Below are positions 1-8,123 of a stretch of 64,000 nt of DNA, one piece after another (within the stretch, counting starts at the first letter, position 1; every line of letters starts with the position of its first letter). The notes beneath the pieces were generated by a model. That model was not told the DNA's origin. It ran no database searches and saw only the letters and a list, made by a program, of their open reading frames with translations. Origin of the DNA: Planctellipticum variicoloris (GTDB taxonomy: Bacteria > Planctomycetota > Planctomycetia > Planctomycetales > Planctomycetaceae); assembly GCF_030622045.1 (NCBI RefSeq), contig NZ_CP130886.1, forward strand, positions 3,981,557 through 4,045,556. Direction: 5' to 3'. A program made the translations under genes and the position numbers.

Positions 1-770
1 GTCAGCACGACATCGGCACGCTCGACATCACCGGCGGCGCGCCCGAGATGACCCCCGGCTTCCGCGATCTCGTCCGCGGCGCTGCAGCCCCCGGCCGGCG
101 GATCATCGACCGCTGCAACCTGACGATCCTGGTCGCCCCCGGCTTCGAGGACCTCCCGGAGCTCCTGGCGGAGCACCGAGTCGACATCGTCGCCTCGCTC
201 CCCTGTTACTTGGAGTCCAACGTCGACAAGCAGCGCGGCGACGGCGTCTTCCAGCGCTCGCTGCACGCCCTCCGTCGCCTCAACCAGCTCGGCTACGGTC
301 AGCCAGGAAATCCTCTGCGGCTGACGCTGGTCTACAATCCCGTCGGCCCGTCGCTCCCTCCGCCGCAACAGGCGCTCGAAGCCGACTACCGGCGGGAGCT
401 GCGAGCCCGGTACGGCATCGAATTCACCGATCTCTACACAATCACCAACATGCCGATCAGCCGGTTCCTCGACGACCTGCTGACCGCCGGCCGCCTCGAC
501 GACTACCTGCACAAGCTGGTCAACGCCTTCAATCCGGCGACGGTCCCCGGCCTGATGTGCCGGACCACCCTCTCGGTCGACTGGACCGGACGGCTGTTCG
601 ACTGCGACTTCAACCAGATGCTCGACCTCCCCGTCCATCCCTCCGCCCCGCAGCACATCCGGGATTTCTCCCGGAAATCGTTGACCGGCCGGCCCATCCA
701 GATCGGCCGGCACTGTTTCGGCTGCACCGCCGGCGCCGGATCGAGCTGCGGCGGCAGCCTCCTGACCTGA
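1..770 (+). CDS. arsS: ArsS-like arsenosugar biosynthesis radical SAM protein, C-terminal part
   Basis: The reading frame is open from the left edge (first full codon at position 3), so the start and the CxxxCxxC radical SAM motif lie outside the window. The visible part opens with LDITGGAPEMTPGF, the glycine-rich SAM-binding segment typical of this family, and ends in a cysteine-rich tail (CFGCTAGAGSSCGG) that matches the C-terminal DUF3641-type region of ArsS proteins. ArsS is known to transfer the 5'-deoxyadenosyl group to methylated arsenic during arsenosugar formation. No other arsenic gene is visible here. The assignment rests on these motifs and the overall pattern. Confidence 0.8.
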   Translation, partial: QHDIGTLDITGGAPEMTPGFRDLVRGAAAPGRRIIDRCNLTILVAPGFEDLPELLAEHRVDIVASLPCYLESNVDKQRGDGVFQRSLHALRRLNQLGYGQPGNPLRLTLVYNPVGPSLPPPQQALEADYRRELRARYGIEFTDLYTITNMPISRFLDDLLTAGRLDDYLHKLVNAFNPATVPGLMCRTTLSVDWTGRLFDCDFNQMLDLPVHPSAPQHIRDFSRKSLTGRPIQIGRHCFGCTAGAGSSCGGSLLT

Positions 771-1165
771 GGCAACCGGCCCCCGCCCGAAAACCACCCT
801 TGCGCCCAGTCCACAGAGATCGTCTGAACACATTCCACCGGCCGACGCCGGGAGCCCATCGGCCCGAACTCGAATCGGCGTTAACTTCAAAGCCAAAAAC
901 TGGTTACGCCGGCCCGATTGTCTGTTGCAGAAGCGGGCCGAAATCGACATAGTTCTGGGCGGAGAGGTCCGGCGTTTCCCGCATCAACGCGGTACCCCGT
1001 GATCCGCTCGACCCGACGGACTCACTTTCTGAGCCGTGAAGTTGATCGAAGTTCCTTCAACCGAGGGGCCGCCGAACACTTCCGGCCAGCCGCGGCGGAT
1101 TGCGAATCTGCCGCAATCCCGGTGTTTTTTGGCCGCTGAGTTTTTGGAAACTTTTGGACTTCCGC
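771..1165. other. Intergenic region with one hairpin
   Basis: No convincing gene. An inverted repeat CGGCCCG (910-916) / CGGGCCG (934-940) lies about 140 bases after the arsS stop. It has no T-run, so it is only a possible terminator. The last 40 bases before the next gene are T-rich and probably form its 5' leader. Confidence 0.5.
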
Positions 1166-2683
1166 ATGAATGCGCCCTCCCGGCAACCTGGCAAGGACGA
1201 CGACGACTCCTGGGGCAAGCTGGCCTCCGACCTGTTCGGAATCCAGTTTGACGACGAAGCCGAATTCGACCTGCCGGACGAAGACGAAGCCCCCGCCAAG
1301 TCCCCCGTCGCCGCAGCTCCCGTAGCCGCCGCCCCCGTCGACGACCTCGACGCCGACTTTGACGAGGACGATGAGGACGAAGACGACCTCGACGATGACG
1401 AGGGCGACGACGCTGATGATGATGAAGAAGATGACGACGACGAACTCGAAGAAGACGAGGACGAAGTCGCCGAAGCCGTCGCAGAATCCGCCCAGGCCGA
1501 ACGCGAACCCGACGACTTCTGGGATGCCCTCGCCGAGTGGGACTGGGACGAACCCGCTCCCCGCGCCCGCATCGCTCCGCGGGACTCCGGCGGACGTGGT
1601 GGTGATCGCGGCCGAGGCGGCGGACGAGGTGGTCGTCGGGACGGCGGACGCGACCGTCCGCGCGGCCCGGAAGACAGCCCCCGCAACGAATCGCCCGATC
1701 TTCTTGCCGAGCCTGGAGTTTCGGCTCCAAAGCCCAAACGGGAAGCGCCGGAACGCCCGCGGACCGAACCGCCTCGCGCCGAACAGCCCAGAGCCGAGCG
1801 TCCTCGCCCGGAACGTCGGGACGCACCCGCCGAGGCGGGGGCGCCGAAGCCGGAGCGAAAACCCGCTCCCCCGGCCCGCCCGGCCCCGAGACGACGACCT
1901 GTCAACGCGGATGAATTCGGCTCCGGCCTGCTGGGAGAAGACTTCTCAGACGATGCCGATTGGCCGGTCGAAGCAGACGTCTTCGCTGCAAAGGCCGTCG
2001 AAGAACCCGCCGAGCAGTTCGAATCCGACGATGAGTTCGACTCCGAGGACGACATTGTTGCCGCCGCCGGAGAAGATCAAGATCTGACCGTCGAAGGAGA
2101 AGCGGACGGAGACGGTCAGCCGCCGAAGAAGCGTCGTCGTCGTCGCCGTCGTCGTCGTTCCAAGTCCGCCGAGGGGGCCGATGTCGCCCGGTCAGCGTCC
2201 GATGACGACGCCGGAGAGGGTGACGAAGAGGAGGAAGAAGAATCCGCATTCGTCTCCCGCGAAGCCAATGGCGACGAGGAAGAATCGGCTGAAGGCGAGG
2301 CGGTTGCGGGTGACGAAGAAGGCGAATCGCCCCGTCCCCGTCGTCGCCGCCGTCGTCGCGGTCGCCGCCGGCCGGCCGAAGGTGCGCCGGCCGAGCGGAC
2401 CGCCGAACGTGGCGGGGAAGCCGACGAAGACTCGGACGAGTCCTCGGAGGAGTACGAAGAAGAAGGCGAGTCGCAGGGGGCTGAGATCGAAGGAGCCTTC
2501 GACGCCGAGCCCCTCATCGCCGTCGACTACGACAACATTCCCACCTGGGAAGAAGCCATCGGCTGTCTTGTGCGGGTTCAGCCCCGCGGGGAGAGCCGGG
2601 GGCGGAGTGGTGGCGACGGTCGTGGCCGGGGCGGGGATTCTCGCCGTCGCGACGAACCCCGTCCGAGACGTTCGGGCGAGTAA
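1166..2683 (+). CDS. Charge-block, low-complexity protein of unknown function (505 aa)
   Basis: I do not recognise a catalytic domain. The ATG at 1166 begins MNAPSRQPGKDDDDSW; an upstream TTG at 1100 is less likely. The protein is almost wholly disordered in appearance. It has an acidic D/E block (about residues 60-110), an RGG-like glycine/arginine segment (about 140-175), a proline-rich segment (about 190-250), and two poly-arginine clusters (about 320-332 and 389-403) between further acidic blocks. A short ordered-looking motif, DYDNIPTWEEAIGCLV, sits near residue 453 and is followed by an RG-rich tail. Alternating acidic and RGG/poly-Arg regions resemble RNA-binding scaffold tails such as that of RNase E, but no nuclease domain is present. 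It precedes mtaB by 31 bases, perhaps on one transcript. Confidence 0.75.
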   Translation: MNAPSRQPGKDDDDSWGKLASDLFGIQFDDEAEFDLPDEDEAPAKSPVAAAPVAAAPVDDLDADFDEDDEDEDDLDDDEGDDADDDEEDDDDELEEDEDEVAEAVAESAQAEREPDDFWDALAEWDWDEPAPRARIAPRDSGGRGGDRGRGGGRGGRRDGGRDRPRGPEDSPRNESPDLLAEPGVSAPKPKREAPERPRTEPPRAEQPRAERPRPERRDAPAEAGAPKPERKPAPPARPAPRRRPVNADEFGSGLLGEDFSDDADWPVEADVFAAKAVEEPAEQFESDDEFDSEDDIVAAAGEDQDLTVEGEADGDGQPPKKRRRRRRRRRSKSAEGADVARSASDDDAGEGDEEEEEESAFVSREANGDEEESAEGEAVAGDEEGESPRPRRRRRRRGRRRPAEGAPAERTAERGGEADEDSDESSEEYEEEGESQGAEIEGAFDAEPLIAVDYDNIPTWEEAIGCLVRVQPRGESRGRSGGDGRGRGGDSRRRDEPRPRRSGE

Positions 2684-2714
2684 CGCCGGGAATCAGAAGC
2701 AACGGTGAGAGAGC

Positions 2715-4040
2715 GTGACCGAGCCTGTGCTTGAGCTGCCGATCCTTGCTGCGTCGTCCAGCCGCCGGATGCGGCTGGTGACGCTCGGGTGTCGGGTGAA
2801 TCAGTACGAGACGCAGCTCGTCAAAGAGGCTCTGGAGCGGATTGGCTATCGCGAGGCCGCCGATGAAGAATCGGCGGACCTCTGCGTGGTCAATACGTGT
2901 ACGGTCACCAACAACGCCGACTCCCGTTCGCGGCAGGTGATCCGCCAGCTCGCGAAGAAGAATCCCGGCACGCGCACGCTGGTCATGGGCTGCTACGCCA
3001 CCCGCGATCCGGCGGCCATCGCAAAACTGCCTGCCGTTTTCGAGGTCGTCACCGACAAACGGGAGCTGCCGGATGTCCTCGCCCGCGAAGGGGTCTACGA
3101 CATGCCCGCCGGGATTTCCCGGTTTGAAGGGCGCAAGCGGGCCTACGTGAAAGTGCAGGATGGCTGCATTCTCAAGTGCAGCTACTGCATCATTCCCCAG
3201 GTCCGCCCCGGCCTGCAGACCCGCTCGGCCGACGATATCGAAGACGAAGTCCGGCGGCTGGTCGATCGCGGCTACCAGGAAATTGTGCTGACCGGGATTC
3301 ACGTCGGCCACTATGGAGTGGAGTCGACGCGCGGCAAGTCGGGGCTGCCGCCGTTCCGACTCTGGCACCTGTTCCGCCGGCTGGACCGCATTCCCGGCGA
3401 GTGGCGGATGCGGCTTTCGAGCGTCGAGGCAGGCGAAATCAACGACGAATTCATCAACTCCGCCGCTGATTGCGAGCACCTCTGCCCGCAGTTTCATCCG
3501 GCCCTGCAGAGCGGATCGACGGCGGTCCTGAGGCGAATGCGGCGGCGGTATACCGCGGAGCGCTTCCTGGAAAAACTGGACCGGATGCGGCAGAAGCTCG
3601 ACCGGCCGGCGTTCTCCACCGACGTGATCGTCGGCTTTCCTGGCGAGACGGAGGCGGAATTCGATGAAACCCTCGCGACCTGTCGACAGGCCGGATTCAT
3701 GAAGATGCATATTTTCCCCTTCAGCCCCCGCCGGGAGACCCCCGCGGCCGATTATCCCGATCAGGTCCATGGCGAAGTGAAAAACGAGCGGGTCCGCCGG
3801 CTGGAAGCGCTGGAGCGGGAGCTGGCGCAGCGGTACTATGCCTCATTGATCGGATGCGACCTGGAAGTGATGGTCGAGGGGCTCTCGCCGACTCGGCCGG
3901 GCTGGGTCGCGGGGACCGATCGACGGTACGTTCCGGTCGAATTCCCGGGCCAACCCGACGATGAAGGTCGGATGCTGCGGGCCGTCGGGCAGACCGTCGC
4001 GCGCGAGGCGCTTCTGGCGGAGCGCATCGTTTTGCAGTAG
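2715..4040 (+). CDS. mtaB: tRNA (N6-threonylcarbamoyladenosine(37)-C2)-methylthiotransferase MtaB
   Basis: A radical SAM enzyme that adds a methylthio group to t6A37 of tRNAs. The N-terminal UPF0004 domain supplies three cluster cysteines (C26 in TLGCRVNQYET, C62 in VVNTCTV, C93 in MGCYA). The radical SAM motif CxxxCxxC is at residues 151-158 (CILKCSYC), and a TRAM-like tail completes the 441 residues, the usual length. The GCRVNQ form of the first motif points to MtaB rather than MiaB or RimO. The GTG at 2715 is used. An ATG at 2769 would still keep every motif, so the exact start is uncertain. Confidence 0.93.
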   Translation: MTEPVLELPILAASSSRRMRLVTLGCRVNQYETQLVKEALERIGYREAADEESADLCVVNTCTVTNNADSRSRQVIRQLAKKNPGTRTLVMGCYATRDPAAIAKLPAVFEVVTDKRELPDVLAREGVYDMPAGISRFEGRKRAYVKVQDGCILKCSYCIIPQVRPGLQTRSADDIEDEVRRLVDRGYQEIVLTGIHVGHYGVESTRGKSGLPPFRLWHLFRRLDRIPGEWRMRLSSVEAGEINDEFINSAADCEHLCPQFHPALQSGSTAVLRRMRRRYTAERFLEKLDRMRQKLDRPAFSTDVIVGFPGETEAEFDETLATCRQAGFMKMHIFPFSPRRETPAADYPDQVHGEVKNERVRRLEALERELAQRYYASLIGCDLEVMVEGLSPTRPGWVAGTDRRYVPVEFPGQPDDEGRMLRAVGQTVAREALLAERIVLQ

Positions 4041-4075
4041 TCGTCGCACCAGCGCCAAGGCGACGGGAGACGAGC

Positions 4076-4450
4076 ATGACACTCGCAGACTTTCGTCCGA
4101 CATACTTCCACGTCGAATCTCAAGACGATTGCGTCGTGGTGACGTTCCACGCCGCGAAGCTCTCCGAAGATGACAATCTCGAGTTGCTCAACCAGGAAAT
4201 GCAGGCGCTGATCGACCAGTACCAGGTCCGGCTGCTCGTCGTGAATCTGGCCACGGTCGAGTACCTGACGAGCGCCGTCCTCGCCAAACTGATCACGCTG
4301 CATCGCCGGCTGCATCGCAAGGAGGGGCACCTGGCGATCTGCGGAGTCAAAGATGTCGTCGACGACGTCTTTCGGGCCAGCCGGCTCGACGAATACTTCA
4401 CGATGGCGGACGACGTTCCCGCCGCCGTGGCCCGACTCAGCCTTCATTGA
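4076..4450 (+). CDS. STAS-domain protein (anti-sigma factor antagonist-like)
   Basis: A 124-residue single STAS domain. The pattern VRLLVVNLATVEYLTSAVLAKL contains the usual strand-turn-helix with Ser66 at the position normally phosphorylated in SpoIIAA/RsbV-type antagonists. In that family the unphosphorylated form binds an anti-sigma kinase, and phosphorylation releases it. No cognate kinase or phosphatase gene is adjacent, so the partner must be encoded elsewhere. It lies 35 bases after mtaB and 45 bases before tmk on the same strand. Confidence 0.85.
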   Translation: MTLADFRPTYFHVESQDDCVVVTFHAAKLSEDDNLELLNQEMQALIDQYQVRLLVVNLATVEYLTSAVLAKLITLHRRLHRKEGHLAICGVKDVVDDVFRASRLDEYFTMADDVPAAVARLSLH

Positions 4451-4495
4451 GACCGGTCGTTCTGCGCCGGCCCGGACACACATCAGGATCACTGC

Positions 4496-5581
4496 GTGGG
4501 ACTGCTCGTCGCGATTGAGGGGATTGACGGCTCGGGCAAAGGGACGCAGGCCGCCCTGCTCTGCAAGCGGCTGCAGCAGGCGGGCCGGCGGACAACGCTG
4601 TTCAGTTTTCCGCGTTACCAGCAGACGCATTTCGGCCGGATGGTCGGGGAGTTTCTGAACGGCCGGTTCGGCAGCCTGGCCGAGGCTCACCCGTGCCTGG
4701 TCTCGCTGCTGTACGCGGGGGACCGGCTGGAATCGAAGTCGGTCCTGCAGCAGGCGCTTGCTGAAAACGACGTGGTGATCTGCGACCGGTTCGTGCCGTC
4801 CAACATCGCCCACCAGGGCGCGAAGCGGCAGGGAGCCGAGCGGCAGGAGTTGATCGACTGGATTCTGACGGTCGAACACGAGGTTTACGGCCTCCCCCGG
4901 CCGGACGCGGTCCTGTTTCTGGAGCTGCCGGTCCTCGAAGCTCAGCGGTTGATCGCGCTGAAGGCTCAGCGGGCCTATACCGAAAAGGCGGCCGACCTGC
5001 AGGAGGCCGACGGGGCTTATCTGGAGGAAGTCCGGCAGGTCTACCTGGACCTCGCCGCCCGCGAGCCGGGCTGGATCCGCATCCCCAGCCTCGCGGACGG
5101 TCAACTGCGAAGCGTCGAGAGCATCGGCGACGACCTGTTCGCGGCGGTCGAACGGCTGCTGACGACCGTGACGGCTTCCGCGGCGGTCCCCTTGTCGGAA
5201 CTGGGGGCGTCGCGGCGGCAGTGGATCGACGGCGAGCTGCAGCCGTGGTGCCGGACCGCTCCGCTGGTCGAACTGAAGAAGGCCGAGCTCGACTGGACAA
5301 ATCTCGCCGGCCAGGTTCCGGCCGACCAGACCCTCTGGCGCTGGGCGTGGAGCCGGTTCCCGGACCTGGTCCATCCCGAACTGGGGCTGAATGAAACGTA
5401 TCCTGTCCGGCTGCACCTGAAGGACGGCCTATCGGTGGTCGGTTACCCGGACGGTCGGCAGAGCCGGCAGGGAAGTCTGGTCCTGACCCGCCGCTCGCCG
5501 GCCGGGGCGTGGGAGTCGCTGGGTCCGTGGTCGATCGACGACGTGCAATCGGCGGTGCGGATGGCTGCGGACGCGTTTTGA
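4496..5581 (+). CDS. tmk: Thymidylate kinase with a C-terminal extension
   Basis: Catalyses dTMP + ATP to dTDP. The P-loop GIDGSGKGT is at residues 9-17, the substrate-binding SFPRY at 37-41, and the DR motif (CDRF) at 96-99. The kinase domain ends near residue 225, normal for the family. About 135 more residues follow (226-361), rich in W, with segments such as WIDGELQPWCR and LNETYPVRLHLKDGLSVVGYPDGR that I do not recognise. The GTG at 4496 starts the protein directly at the first beta strand; no ATG is available upstream in frame near the motif. The extension is discussed in findings. Confidence 0.9.
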   Translation: MGLLVAIEGIDGSGKGTQAALLCKRLQQAGRRTTLFSFPRYQQTHFGRMVGEFLNGRFGSLAEAHPCLVSLLYAGDRLESKSVLQQALAENDVVICDRFVPSNIAHQGAKRQGAERQELIDWILTVEHEVYGLPRPDAVLFLELPVLEAQRLIALKAQRAYTEKAADLQEADGAYLEEVRQVYLDLAAREPGWIRIPSLADGQLRSVESIGDDLFAAVERLLTTVTASAAVPLSELGASRRQWIDGELQPWCRTAPLVELKKAELDWTNLAGQVPADQTLWRWAWSRFPDLVHPELGLNETYPVRLHLKDGLSVVGYPDGRQSRQGSLVLTRRSPAGAWESLGPWSIDDVQSAVRMAADAF

Positions 5582-5592
5582 GCGGCGGGAAG

Positions 5593-5812
5593 AGGAAGAT
5601 TTCTCGCAGAGGCGCAAAAGGAAGCGGAGGGAGTCGAGAGACGAGAGTCTAGAGTCGAGAGCCAGAGAGGAAATGAACCTGGAAGCCTCTGGCGATCTGC
5701 GATAAGCGATCAACCCTCTTTGCTCTGGCTACTCGCCACTCGCTATTCCCTATTCGCCTGTTAAAGAAATGTCGAATGTCGAAGGCGGAATGTCGAAAGG
5801 GACGTTGTCGAA
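5593..5812. repeat. Composite of dispersed short repeats (families E', A, B, D)
   Basis: Four repeat modules occur in tandem. E' (5593-5630) is the reverse complement of part of 9841-9942 and 50961-51061. A (5631-5668) is a run of GAGTCGAGAG-like units. B (5691-5760) contains GCGATCTGCGATAAGCGATC and is nearly identical to 11531-11597. D (5767-5812) is built of AATGTCGAA-like units and is repeated in reverse at 50920-50951. None is coding. The A-then-B order is the same as at 11459-11597. Confidence 0.75.
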
Positions 5813-5844
5813 GGCCGGAGGAGTCGCCCGCGCCATAAGGATCC

Positions 5845-6393
5845 ATGATGCCCGATCCCGCGACTGCCGATCTGCTGGTGCGATGGACGGCTCGGCTGGC
5901 GATCGGTGCGTATCTTGTCCGGGCGGGGTGGGATCTGTCGACGATCGGCGACCGCGACGAGCCATTGAGCCGATCTCGTCTGGCACTCGCGGTGCGGTGG
6001 ACCTGGACGGTTGGCTGGCTGATTTACCTGGTGCACGTCGTGCTGGCGTTCGTGCTCATTCATCACGGGAGTCACGCCGAGGCCTGGCGGCATGTGGCCG
6101 ACGAGACCGAGCGTCTGACCGGTTTCCGGTCCGGAGCCGGTCTGGTACTGGATCATCTGGTGACGGTGCTGTGGACGTTCGACGTCGCGATGTGGTGGCG
6201 AGATCCGGGCTGGCCGAGGACGCGACAGGCCCGCTGGCTGCTGCATCCGTTTTTCGGCTTCATGGCGTTCAATGCGACGGTGGTGTTCGGACCGCCGGGA
6301 TGGCGTTTGGTGGCGGTGGTTTGCGGGGTGGCGGTCGGGGTGTGGGGGGCGTGCCGTGCGTTTCGAAGTTCCCGAACGGATGGCAACGTGTAG
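5845..6393 (+). CDS. Small integral membrane protein of unknown function
   Basis: The protein has 182 residues with about four to five hydrophobic segments: roughly 15-30, 48-75 (VRWTWTVGWLIYLVHVVLAF), 98-118, 132-150 and 152-172. AAGG at 5837-5840 precedes the ATG at 5845; the second ATG at 5848 is equally possible. No catalytic motif is visible. The last codons (RTDGNV) are encoded by the edge of a dispersed repeat at 6371-6441, so the natural C terminus may have been altered by repeat insertion. Confidence 0.65.
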   Translation: MMPDPATADLLVRWTARLAIGAYLVRAGWDLSTIGDRDEPLSRSRLALAVRWTWTVGWLIYLVHVVLAFVLIHHGSHAEAWRHVADETERLTGFRSGAGLVLDHLVTVLWTFDVAMWWRDPGWPRTRQARWLLHPFFGFMAFNATVVFGPPGWRLVAVVCGVAVGVWGACRAFRSSRTDGNV

Positions 6394-6441
6394 CCGTGGG
6401 TTGAGGAACGAAGCGATGACACCCCCAACTCGGCATTTCTC
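6371..6441 (-). repeat. Dispersed repeat family H, copy 1 (inverted)
   Basis: Read on the minus strand this segment contains GGGGGTGTCATCGCTTCGTT, then CTCAACCCACGGCTAC and a short GCCATCCG element. Copies 2 (7939-8022) and 3 (8124-8207) have the same order on the plus strand. It overlaps the last codons of the gene at 5845. Confidence 0.75.
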
Positions 6442-6687
6442 GCCCCGGCAGGGGCTGAGATCGCGGAGACACATGGCACGCGTCTCCGGCGGTGAAGTCT
6501 CCACTTCACGTAATCGCTGGTTTCTTTTTCCCGGTCGGCGGTATCGGAAACGACCGCGTCACACTTTGCAGCAATGGTGAACGCGATTCGCACCTTCGTC
6601 ACTGGCGATAAGCCGGTCACACTGGTACTTTGTCCCTGTGAGCGCGATCGTCGCTCTGAACGTCCTGTTACAGCCCGGAGAACTCAC

Positions 6688-6945
6688 ATGCCAACTGAGC
6701 CGCACATCGTCAAAATGAACATGGAGGTTGAGTCTATTGATATTCCAAGCATGCTGGAAATGTCAGACTCTGAGTATCGCGCCTATGTGAATAAGTCAGG
6801 CCTATTCTTCGTTGACCATCACGACGTTCTTCGAGTGGCAAATACAGGTTGCCCAATGGCAACAACTCGCGAACAGTGCGAAATTCTCATTGATGAACTG
6901 CGTATGATTAAAGATCGACTGCTTCCGCAATCCGAATGCCGATAA
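6688..6945 (+). CDS. Small orphan protein of unknown function (85 aa)
   Basis: The ATG at 6688 has GGAG at 6677-6680, a good ribosome binding site. The in-frame extension upstream to 6574 has none and reads through repeat-like DNA. The product (MPTEPHIVKMNMEVESIDIP) has no recognised domain or membrane segment. It is visibly richer in A/T and uses more varied third positions than neighbouring genes, suggesting recent acquisition. It lies with the next gene between inverted copies of repeat H. Confidence 0.6.
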   Translation: MPTEPHIVKMNMEVESIDIPSMLEMSDSEYRAYVNKSGLFFVDHHDVLRVANTGCPMATTREQCEILIDELRMIKDRLLPQSECR

Positions 6946-7061
6946 CATGAGATTCAATCGACAGCTCTGCAAGACTCACGCCCGGACCAACAAAACGCAT
7001 GCACTCAACAACCGACCCATGACTTGTTAAGTGCCTTGACGGCCTTGGCCTTTCCTTTCGC

Positions 7062-7664
7062 ATGCTTGAGCTGATTAACGACGACGTGCATCAGACGTGC
7101 ACGAGATTGAGAACCGATCAAGAGTCATTGCCCGCGGCGTTCTGGCGATGCTGGTCATTCGTGGATGCAGTGCACCGCATTCGAGAGATATCACAGTCAG
7201 TCCCTGGTCTCAGCCACAGAAACCAGGATCTTCGAGCATTTCTAGAGTCGACGGTGATCGCAGAGACTTTTCGCCACTACATCCAACACTTACGTTCTGA
7301 GCTGTCGAAATCGCCGACGAACGCGTTCCCAGTATGGGGCTCTCTCTCATGGGTAGACCCTGACGACGATCAGCTCTGCCATGTCGCGATGGCCGGCGCG
7401 CAGTGCGGAGAGACCCAGTATGTCGGTTGTGTCTTCGACACAGAGGTCGGCGTCTGGGTTAGCAGAGTCGCCTTGAGCGTACATGGCCACTCATTCAACT
7501 TCGATCCGGTATTCGCCGCATGCATTCGTTTTCGCGATTTTGTTATCCCGTGGATGCTGAACCATTACGCCCTTGGAATCTCGCTTCGGTCGCAGTTGCC
7601 AATTGTTTCCCTAAGAATGGTTTTCCGGCGGCGAGGCGACGAGGCTATCGCTGATCCGCAGTGA
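7062..7664 (+). CDS. Orphan protein of unknown function (200 aa)
   Basis: Starts at ATG 7062, 116 bases after the previous orphan. No clear ribosome binding site is visible. The protein is soluble in appearance, with several Trp and Cys residues (FWRCWSFVDAVHRI near the N terminus; CHVAMAGAQCGETQYVGC about 119-136). No known motif was recognised. Base composition is A/T-richer than in flanking genes. The last codons (RRRGDEAIADPQ) enter a region that is open on both strands next to a pseudogene, so the true stop may have been set by rearrangement. Confidence 0.5.
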   Translation: MLELINDDVHQTCTRLRTDQESLPAAFWRCWSFVDAVHRIREISQSVPGLSHRNQDLRAFLESTVIAETFRHYIQHLRSELSKSPTNAFPVWGSLSWVDPDDDQLCHVAMAGAQCGETQYVGCVFDTEVGVWVSRVALSVHGHSFNFDPVFAACIRFRDFVIPWMLNHYALGISLRSQLPIVSLRMVFRRRGDEAIADPQ

Positions 7665-7739
7665 GAGGCGAAGGTGATTGCTGCCTTGAAGTACACAAGA
7701 ATGCGGGAAATCAGTCGGATCAAATTTGTGTTGGGCGAC

Positions 7740-7939
7740 TTCGTGTCCATCACATTTTCCTGAACCGTCGATTCTGGCGCGTTCGTTAATTCGAGCATAG
7801 CCCATTGCCCGGCTCTTAGCCCCACTCCCGCGATCGCATTGCCCGTCACGACGATCCGCTGGCAATTCCCCCGCGTCGCCACCGCAGCATCCTGCTGGCC
7901 GCCGAAGACGTTGCCGGTCAGGACGATGTCTGTTGTCAC
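7740..7939 (-). pseudogene. Duplicated 3' fragment of the beta-helix gene
   Basis: The minus strand encodes TDIVLTGNVFGGQQDAAV and continues to LELTNAPESTVQ. This matches the C-terminal about 62 residues of the intact protein at 8355-9617 (TDIVLTGNVFGGLQDAAV ... LELSNAAESTVQ). The nucleotide match covers roughly 7750-7936 against 8370-8555 with scattered substitutions. No 5' part of the gene and no signal peptide are present. The fragment ends where repeat H copy 2 begins at 7939, so the two were probably placed by the same event. Confidence 0.75.
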
Positions 7940-8022
7940 ATCGGCGGGATCCCCACCGAGGGTGTCGTCGCTTTGCTCCTCAACCCCCGGCTACACACTG
8001 GCATCCATCCGGGATGCTTGGA
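7939..8022 (+). repeat. Dispersed repeat family H, copy 2
   Basis: Contains GGGTGTCGTCGCTTTGCTCC then CTCAACCCCCGGCTACACAC and a small GCATCCATCCGGGATGC hairpin. It is near-identical to copy 3 and the inverse of copy 1. Confidence 0.85.
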
Positions 8023-8023
8023 T

Positions 8024-8070
8024 TGGACCAGGGCATCGCGAAGACGCTCCTGCCCCGGCCACCCGTCGGC
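8024..8070 (+). repeat. Dispersed repeat family I, copy 1
   Basis: The GGGCATCGCGAAGACGCTCC core and the following CCCGGCCACCCG are matched in reverse complement at 18036-18082. Short, non-coding. Confidence 0.65.
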
Positions 8071-8123
8071 GGCATGAGGATTTTGGGGAGATCCGTCCAT
8101 CTGCGACCCCGCCGGGATTGGCC

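Noticed and set aside
1057-2517. Several long Ser- or Arg-rich open frames opposite and overlapping the charge-block gene
   Set aside because: They are mirror products of the repetitive GAC/GAA/CGT codons; they lack ribosome binding sites and any recognisable domain.
6574-6687. N-terminal extension of the small orphan gene
   Set aside because: A good ribosome binding site at 6677 supports the ATG at 6688; the extension reads through non-conserved DNA.
7565-7740. Continuation of the beta-helix fragment's open frame towards the orphan gene
   Set aside because: This part has no match to the intact beta-helix protein and overlaps the orphan gene on the other strand; only 7740-7939 is supported.
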